Shown here: one piece after another, positions 4,471 to 8,223 of the stretch
How positions within the stretch are numbered: position 1 is the stretch's first letter
Layout of the letters: every line of letters starts with the position of its first letter
NCBI GenBank assembly: GCA_020062805.1
Contig: JAGUVP010000048.1
Coordinates: 1-8,223 of the forward strand
Length of the DNA: 8,223 bases
Direction of reading: 5' to 3'
Origin: Candidatus Bipolaricaulis sp.
GTDB lineage: Bacteria > Bipolaricaulota > Bipolaricaulia > Bipolaricaulales > Bipolaricaulaceae
Notes under the pieces: model-generated
Database searches by the model: none
Told to the model about the DNA's origin: nothing
The model's input: the letters and a program-made list of their open reading frames with translations, nothing else
Position numbers and translations under genes: made by a program

Positions 4471-5576
4471 CGTCCGCTGGATCCTTTGGTTCGACGTGCC
4501 GGTTGTGCTCCGGCCAGTTTCTTGCACCCGAAGTCAACCAGGCGAATGAAATCTTGGGCGTCGGTGAAGTAGTTCCTGAACGCCAGACGGACTTCGTCCG
4601 TGGTGTCAGCTCGGACGAGTACAATGTCGATGCCAGGTCTCTCACGCTCAAAAACAAAGAGCGCGCGTAATGCCTCGGTTGCATCACGGAACGTCCTCAC
4701 CTCGAGGTCGCCGACCTCTGGGAAGATCAAGATAGCGTTCCTATTTGAGCTTCTCTGTGTGTTCGCGACGTTCAGCCCGCGCAGCATTCGCATGAGTGAC
4801 ACTTCAGACTCGACTTCCTGGAACTCCCGCACAACGTCACGATCAGGCATGTCCGGGAATGGTCCATTCGTGCGCTCGTAGACACGGGCGAGAATCTCAC
4901 TGGCGAGGCCCATCGCGTGTTCGTATCGGCGGTCGCCAACCTGGAACTTCGGCTGACTCTCGGTGATGAACCCAATGACTTCCACCGAGGTGGCCCAAGC
5001 GTGCTGGACCAGTGTTCGGTACTGGATCTCAACCAGCAGCCCTTTGAGGGGCTTTCCAACGACTGAGTTAACATCGTAGGAATAGACATCGTGGATTCCG
5101 CGGTATCCCGTGGACTTAGGGCGCTTGATGTAGTCGTATCTATCCAACTCATTCCGGCGCTCGTGGTGGAAGCGAGCCTTATGGAAGCCTCCACGGAAAT
5201 CGTAGAGGTCCTTCACCGTCTTGAAGATGAGTCGGCATCCCGCCACGTCGTCCATGCGCGAGAGCTGCATGTCCGGGTACCGCTGGAGTTTGCCGACTAT
5301 CGTCGATCGTCTCTTGTGCCGTTGCGCCACCACGATCTCGCTCCCACGCGTTCTCATGCGCAAGATTGCCTGGAACGTATTCAGCACAGGCCGGTGCGCC
5401 GCTCGCCACTCATCGAAAACGGAGATGTCGGCCTCGCTGGGATTGCCGTCCCTGATGGCTTGACCAGCGCGGTTGACCCGTGACCTCGATCCGCCGGGAA
5501 ACGGGGTGGCGTCTGAGGGCCCCAACACTTGCGGGAATCTAACTTGTCTGCTCATAGTCCGCCGCACGTCTGCCAT
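4464..5576 (-). CDS. RelA/SpoT-domain alarmone synthetase-like protein (370 aa, single-domain type with C-terminal extension)
   Basis: The synthetase-type RelA/SpoT domain covers about residues 70-205. Motifs are RHKRRSTIVGKLQRYP (86-101), MDDVAGCRLIF (108-118) with the metal-binding Asp, DYIKRPKSTGYRGIHDVY (148-165) with the substrate-stacking Tyr and the His, and VEIQYRTLVQHAW (182-194) with the catalytic Glu. There is no HD hydrolase, TGS or ACT domain, so it cannot degrade (p)ppGpp. The C-terminal part (about 205-370), with FERERPGIDIVLVRAD and NYFTDAQDFIRLV, occurs in other stand-alone RelA/SpoT proteins; its role is unknown to me. It could make (p)ppGpp or (p)ppApp or, like some toxic small synthetases, pyrophosphorylate tRNA. 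ATG at 5576 is the first ATG; ATG at 5555 and TTG at 5585 are alternatives, none with a clear ribosome binding site, so translation may depend on the upstream gene 35 nt away. Confidence 0.88.
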   Translation of the reverse strand: MADVRRTMSRQVRFPQVLGPSDATPFPGGSRSRVNRAGQAIRDGNPSEADISVFDEWRAAHRPVLNTFQAILRMRTRGSEIVVAQRHKRRSTIVGKLQRYPDMQLSRMDDVAGCRLIFKTVKDLYDFRGGFHKARFHHERRNELDRYDYIKRPKSTGYRGIHDVYSYDVNSVVGKPLKGLLVEIQYRTLVQHAWATSVEVIGFITESQPKFQVGDRRYEHAMGLASEILARVYERTNGPFPDMPDRDVVREFQEVESEVSLMRMLRGLNVANTQRSSNRNAILIFPEVGDLEVRTFRDATEALRALFVFERERPGIDIVLVRADTTDEVRLAFRNYFTDAQDFIRLVDFGCKKLAGAQPARRTKGSSGRA

Positions 5577-5583
5577 GACGCGC

Positions 5584-5620
5584 AAGGAATGGCGCAGAGC
5601 GAAGCGGCGCGCTATTCCTT
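5584..5620. other. hairpin between the two RelA/SpoT genes
   Basis: Arms AAGGAATGGCGC (5584-5595) and GCGCTATTCCTT (5609-5620) pair over 12 positions with one mismatch around a 13-nt loop. In the minus-strand mRNA the first arm contains the last codons and TAG of the upstream gene, and the second arm ends 8 nt before the ATG of the downstream gene. No U-tract follows, so translational coupling or an RNA processing site is more likely than termination. Confidence 0.55.
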
Positions 5621-6388
5621 GTCGCCGTCCATGGCCTTGTTGGCCTCTTCGTCATCGTCCTTGAAACCCTCGCGTTGCCCGTCTCGCAGCTTCTCGTCAG
5701 CCATCGCCCGATAGGTGTCACGGAACTTCATGAGGGTACTGTCCTCAAGGGCCAGTCTTCCTGCAACATCAGCAAGGAACTGCTCTAGTCTCCCGTCCCT
5801 CACCCCGGTGCTCTTTACCTTGTAGAAGAACTCGTGGGTTATGTCCCCCCACGCGTCTTGAAGCTTTGAGCGTATCTGTATTTCGCACAGGATGTTCTCT
5901 GGACTTACGACAACCTTCTCTCCAACCCTCCTGACCCCGTCGTAAGGCACCTCGGCGAAGACGTGTATTGCTCTGTAGCCTGCGGGTTGAGGGTTCGCGA
6001 TGTAGTCCTTTACGGGGTGAAGCGTCTCGTCTGCGACTCGGAAGTGGCTTGAACGCCGTATGAAGTTCAGAAGACCTCGACAGTCGTCAACGAACCAGCA
6101 CGTAATGCGGGCACCAATGAGATCCTTGACCACTTCGATTGGGTAGTAGAACTGAGGCCACCCCTCATTCTCGAGTTTCTTGAGGAAGCTGGGCAGCTTC
6201 TTGACTCGCGTTGTCACCTGAACGGCCTCGGGCGGCAAGCGATGGGTGATGGTGTAAGCCAGGCAGAGCTGCCGTAACTGAATGCGCAGAAGCTCAGCAA
6301 CCTGCTCCAGCTCTGCCTCGTATCGTGCGTAGAAGCGCGTTGCCCTATCTCTGAGCTGTGGCGGCGTCAGGTTCTCAGTGCCGCTCAT
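5612..6388 (-). CDS. RelA/SpoT-domain alarmone synthetase-like protein (258 aa)
   Basis: Start ATG at 6388 has AAGAGGAG eight nt upstream; an open frame reaching 6565 has no ribosome binding site. An N-terminal helical region (11-50, FYARYEAELEQVAELLRIQL) precedes the synthetase domain. TTRVKKLPSFLKKLENEG (59-76) is the Arg/Lys nucleotide-binding motif, and VVKDLIGARITCW (86-98) carries the metal-binding Asp89. DYIANPQPAGYRAIHVF (128-144) carries the stacking Tyr138 and His142, and CEIQIRSKLQDAWGDITHEF (168-187) carries the catalytic Glu169. The tail (about 232-258) is short and highly acidic. No hydrolase or regulatory domain is present. It is distinct in sequence from its neighbour, so the pair is not a recent duplication. 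First gene of the operon; substrate unknown. Confidence 0.88.
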   Translation of the reverse strand: MSGTENLTPPQLRDRATRFYARYEAELEQVAELLRIQLRQLCLAYTITHRLPPEAVQVTTRVKKLPSFLKKLENEGWPQFYYPIEVVKDLIGARITCWFVDDCRGLLNFIRRSSHFRVADETLHPVKDYIANPQPAGYRAIHVFAEVPYDGVRRVGEKVVVSPENILCEIQIRSKLQDAWGDITHEFFYKVKSTGVRDGRLEQFLADVAGRLALEDSTLMKFRDTYRAMADEKLRDGQREGFKDDDEEANKAMDGDKE

Positions 6389-6676
6389 ATGGTCGCTCCT
6401 CTTGTCTCGCGGTTGCATGCTTCCGAGGCCAACCACGATTGGTGTACGACCCTGCACGCTAGCAGCGTGGGCGATCCTTTGCAAATTAGCCTTATCGTCA
6501 CCCTTCTCGCCTCTTGTGCTCCCCCATACTGACATGCGTATCCATGCATGCCATCCTACAGCCATTAAGCTACTGCAGCAAGCGCGAGAGTTGTCTCACA
6601 CAAGATGAGCATGAAGGGTGTCCGAGGTTCTCACGCAAGGCGAGCACAGGCGTGGGGCTGAATCTCCGGGGTCTCC
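6389..6676. other. 288-bp leader region upstream of the RelA/SpoT operon
   Basis: No gene is supported here. Besides the promoter described separately, it holds a 16-nt direct repeat at 6594-6609 and 6629-6644 (TCTCACACAAGATGAG and TCTCACGCAAGGCGAG, 13 of 16 identical, 35 nt apart) and a short repeat CTCCGGGGT at 6665 and 6673. A minus-strand frame continues from the RelA/SpoT gene to 6565 but lacks coding character. Confidence 0.45.
6455..6484 (-). promoter_or_regulatory. candidate promoter of the RelA/SpoT operon
   Basis: TTGCAA (6479-6484) and TAGCGT (6456-6461) on the minus strand are spaced by 17 nt and lie about 70 nt before the ATG at 6388. The -10 box overlaps a palindrome, CACGCT-AGC-AGCGTG (6455-6469), that could be an operator or a leader hairpin. 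Confidence 0.4.
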
Positions 6677-6700
6677 GGGGTCAGATCTTGTTCCGTGCAT
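6677..6700 (+). repeat. right inverted repeat flanking the RelA/SpoT pair
   Basis: Reads GGGGTCAG, then ATCTTGTTCCGTGCAT, the mirror partner of 4421-4444 (23 of 24 identical). It lies 4 bp from the end of the small ORF at 6705-6887, which may have been cut by it. No target-site duplication is evident outside the two repeats. Confidence 0.85.
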
Positions 6701-6704
6701 TGCG

Positions 6705-6887
6705 CTACCAGACGAGTGCGTCTGTGCCCCGTTCACAGCGGGCGTGCTCGATGAGGGCAACGTCCGTCAGATCCTGGACGAACTCCTTGTCCCCGAGCCG
6801 GCGAGCGACAATCGCCGCTTGCTCAGGCTTAGGCAGAGCCTTGAACGCTGTCCAGAAGACCTCAGCTGTGGCTTCCTTGGACGTCAT
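6705..6887 (-). CDS. small antitoxin-like protein, probably 3' truncated
   Basis: A 60-aa ORF. ATG at 6887 follows GGGGAGGGA by about six nt, one of the strongest ribosome binding sites in the window. It reads MTSKEATAEVFWTAFKALPK, then PEQAAIVARRLGDKEFVQDL and TDVALIEHARCERG. The pattern (a helix with LPKPEQ, then FVQDLTDVALIE) resembles small antitoxins that sit before ParE/RelE-type toxins, where the protein continues for another 10-20 residues. Here DALVW and a stop come 4 bp before the right inverted repeat, and no toxin gene follows. I infer truncation of a TA module by arrival of the repeat-bounded segment. The family name is not certain. Confidence 0.5.
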   Translation of the reverse strand: MTSKEATAEVFWTAFKALPKPEQAAIVARRLGDKEFVQDLTDVALIEHARCERGTDALVW

Positions 6888-6945
6888 ACCGATCCCTCCC
6901 CTTCTCCCTCACCGGAAAACGGGCAATCGGACCCCGTCTCGTGCG

Positions 6946-7803
6946 TCACTCTCCCAGGCTCCCGCGCAACGCCTCCCACTCCTCCTTGGGAATCATGTAG
7001 GTGTGCTCGCGGCCGGGGAAGGCGCCGTCCTTCACGTCCTTGATGTAGTTCTGGAACGCCCCGAGCATCACCGACGACACGTCGGCGTACTTCTTCACGA
7101 ACTTCGGGGTGAACGCCTCGAACAGACCCAGAATGTCGTGGACGATCAGGAGCTGCCCGTGGCACGCCGGCCCGGAGCCGATGGAGAGAATCGGCACCTT
7201 CGCCCGCCCGGTGATCACCTCCGCCACCTTGGCGGGAATCGCCTCCAGGAGGATCGAGAACGCCCCGACTTCCTCCAGGCACTTCGCGTCGTCCATGAGG
7301 GCCTTGGCGGTGGCCGCGCTCCGGCCCTGGGACTTGAGCCCGCCGATCGCGCTCGCCGCCTGGGGGGTGAGGCCGATGTGCCCCATCACCGGGATCCCCG
7401 CCTTCACGATCGCCTCCACCCGCTCCGCCATCCGCGCCCCGCCCTCGAGCTTGATCGCATCCGCGCCGCCCTCGGAGATGAACCGGCCCGCGTTGCGGAC
7501 CGCGGTCTCGTTCGACGGCTGGTAGGACATGTACGGCATGTCGCCCACCACGAACGCCCGCGTCGCGGCCCGGCTCACGGCGGCGGTGATGGCGATCATG
7601 AAGTCCATCGTCGCCGGGAGGGTCGTCTTGTGCCCGAGCAGGCACATCGCCCCGGAGTCGCCGACGAGGATCATGTCCATCCCCGCCCGGTCCTCCAGCA
7701 GCGCCGTCGGGTAGTCGTAGGCGGTGAGGAACGTGATCTTCTCCCCCCGCTCCACCATCGCCAGAAGATCCGGGATCCTCACTTTCGCCCGCGTCTCGTC
7801 CAT
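6946..7803 (-). CDS. panB: 3-methyl-2-oxobutanoate hydroxymethyltransferase (ketopantoate hydroxymethyltransferase)
   Basis: A 285-aa TIM-barrel enzyme of normal length. It adds a hydroxymethyl group from 5,10-methylene-tetrahydrofolate to 2-oxoisovalerate, the first committed step toward pantothenate and CoA, in the cytosol. ITFLTAYDYPTALLEDRAG (23-41), ILVGDS (45-50, Asp49), VVGDMPYMSYQ (85-95, Asp88), IKLEGG (117-122, Lys118 and Glu120) and LLEAIP (185-190, Glu187) supply the metal, substrate and general-base positions of the family. MGHIGLTPQ (140-148) is also typical. The C-terminal CDGQ signature reads CHGQ (214-217), an unusual substitution outside the catalytic set. AAGGAGGAG directly precedes the ATG at 7803; longer in-frame starts are rejected. 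No other pan gene is in the window. Confidence 0.95.
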   Translation of the reverse strand: MDETRAKVRIPDLLAMVERGEKITFLTAYDYPTALLEDRAGMDMILVGDSGAMCLLGHKTTLPATMDFMIAITAAVSRAATRAFVVGDMPYMSYQPSNETAVRNAGRFISEGGADAIKLEGGARMAERVEAIVKAGIPVMGHIGLTPQAASAIGGLKSQGRSAATAKALMDDAKCLEEVGAFSILLEAIPAKVAEVITGRAKVPILSIGSGPACHGQLLIVHDILGLFEAFTPKFVKKYADVSSVMLGAFQNYIKDVKDGAFPGREHTYMIPKEEWEALRGSLGE

Positions 7804-7821
7804 CGCTCCTCCTTGGGCTCC

Positions 7822-7851
7822 ATGGTAGCGCGGTCGCTCGATCGCGGCCAA
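7822..7851 (-). promoter_or_regulatory. candidate panB promoter in the panB-mutY divergent region
   Basis: TTGGCC (7846-7851) and TACCAT (7822-7827) on the minus strand are separated by 18 nt and would start transcription about 12 nt before the panB ATG. No convincing promoter or ribosome binding site is seen on the plus strand for mutY in this 97-bp gap. Confidence 0.35.
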
Positions 7852-7900
7852 GCGCTGTGACCGGTGGCCCAGGGGCGGACGCCTGGGTAGGCTTCCGCCC

Positions 7901-8223
7901 ATGCAGGCGCCTTGCAACGAGAGAAGACTCAGACGGGCTCTGCTCTCGTGGTACCGGACGAACGCACGGGACCTACCGTGGCGGGGGACGCGCGATCCGT
8001 ACGCCATTCTCGTCTCGGAGGTCCTGCTCCAACAGACGCGGGTGGAACAAGCCCTTGGGTACTACGCCCGGTTTCTGGAAGCGTTTCCCGATCTCGGCGC
8101 CCTCGCGCGGGCCTCCGAAGAAGAGGTGCTGCATGTGTGGGCGGGGGCCGGCTACTACCGCCGGGCGCGGAACCTCCACCGACTGGCCCAGGCGGTGGCC
8201 GAGACCGGGCTTCCTGTGACGGC
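7901..8223 (+). CDS. mutY: A/G-specific adenine glycosylase MutY, N-terminal part (cut by window edge)
   Basis: 107 residues are visible. LLSWYRTNARDLPWRGTRDP (14-33) is the conserved MutY N-terminus. YAILVSEVLLQQTRVEQAL (34-52) carries catalytic Glu40 and the QQT motif of the mismatch pocket. VWAGAGYYRRARNLHRLAQ (79-97) leads into the helix-hairpin-helix DNA-binding element, which lies past the window edge with the catalytic Asp and the iron-sulfur cluster. MutY removes adenine mispaired with 8-oxoguanine. The ATG at 7901 gives the expected N-terminus but has no clear Shine-Dalgarno sequence. It is divergent from panB. Confidence 0.93.
   Translation, partial: MQAPCNERRLRRALLSWYRTNARDLPWRGTRDPYAILVSEVLLQQTRVEQALGYYARFLEAFPDLGALARASEEEVLHVWAGAGYYRRARNLHRLAQAVAETGLPVT

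Noticed and set aside
4446..4512. Possible second attC at the end of the 370-aa RelA/SpoT gene (GCACAAC and GTTATGC ends)
   Set aside because: The end cores depart from the consensus and the inner stem is poor; part of it is inside the coding sequence.
6389..6565. N-terminal extension of the 258-aa RelA/SpoT protein to 6565
   Set aside because: There is no ribosome binding site or family similarity there, whereas ATG 6388 has a strong Shine-Dalgarno sequence.
6560..6610. tmRNA-like tag on the minus strand, reading TLALAAVA followed by a stop
   Set aside because: No alanyl-tRNA-like ends, no T-arm and no tmRNA 5' or 3' consensus are nearby, so the ALAA-like string looks like chance.
6514..7860. 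Long plus-strand open frame of 448 codons
   Set aside because: It is antisense to panB and the small ORF, is rich in Arg/His/Pro as expected of a GC-rich shadow frame, and shows no domain.
7804..8007. Longer start for PanB
   Set aside because: The extension is antisense to mutY and lacks family similarity; ATG 7803 has an excellent Shine-Dalgarno sequence.
1..8223. CRISPR array, tRNA or rRNA genes
   Set aside because: No regularly spaced repeats, cloverleaf with a T-arm, or rRNA-like sequence was found on either strand by eye.

Overview
This is a GC-rich bacterial chromosomal segment. Conserved housekeeping genes sit at both ends: an MTH1/MutT-type Nudix hydrolase on the left, and panB divergent from mutY on the right. 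Between about 930 and 6900 lies a patchwork of mobile and selfish remnants. It holds broken and intact toxin-antitoxin modules, a piece of an integron with a recognisable attC site, an IS110-type transposase tail, and two tandem RelA/SpoT-domain genes. I cannot assign a phylum from the sequence alone. The density of TA debris and cassettes suits an environmental, possibly uncultured, bacterium.

Layout. At 1-203 (minus) is the N-terminus of a GNAT acetyltransferase cut by the window edge. At 434-928 (minus) is the Nudix hydrolase. At 1015-1460 (plus) is a mazEF pair wrecked by several frameshifts and one nonsense codon. At 1461-2499 (all minus) is an integron remnant: a truncated cassette ORF, an attC site very like the one I remember for aadA cassettes, a cassette-borne isoprenylcysteine-methyltransferase-like membrane protein, and the last 69 residues of an integron integrase whose catalytic Tyr is Cys. 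At 2502-2699 (plus) the missing 3' part of a mazF reappears, so the integron piece seems to sit inside a mazF gene. At 2781-3260 (plus) is an intact flavodoxin. At 3270-3488 (plus) is the tail of an IS110-family transposase. At 3506-4152 (minus) is an intact vapBC module. At 4190-4385 (plus) is a second mazF 3' remnant.

The most interesting block is 4421-6700. Two RelA/SpoT-domain proteins (258 and 370 aa) lie in tandem on the minus strand. Both keep the synthetase residues, and neither has a hydrolase domain. They are 35 nt apart with a hairpin in the gap. The block is flanked by 24-bp inverted repeats that match at 23 of 24 positions. Just outside the right repeat is a small antitoxin-sized ORF with a strong ribosome binding site that seems to be cut short. 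I infer that 4421-6700 is a compact mobile alarmone-synthetase module, possibly a TA or defence system; its function cannot be read from the sequence.

On the right, panB (pantothenate/CoA synthesis) and mutY (repair of 8-oxoG:A mispairs) diverge from a 97-bp region. The Nudix protein and MutY would act in the same 8-oxoguanine avoidance system.
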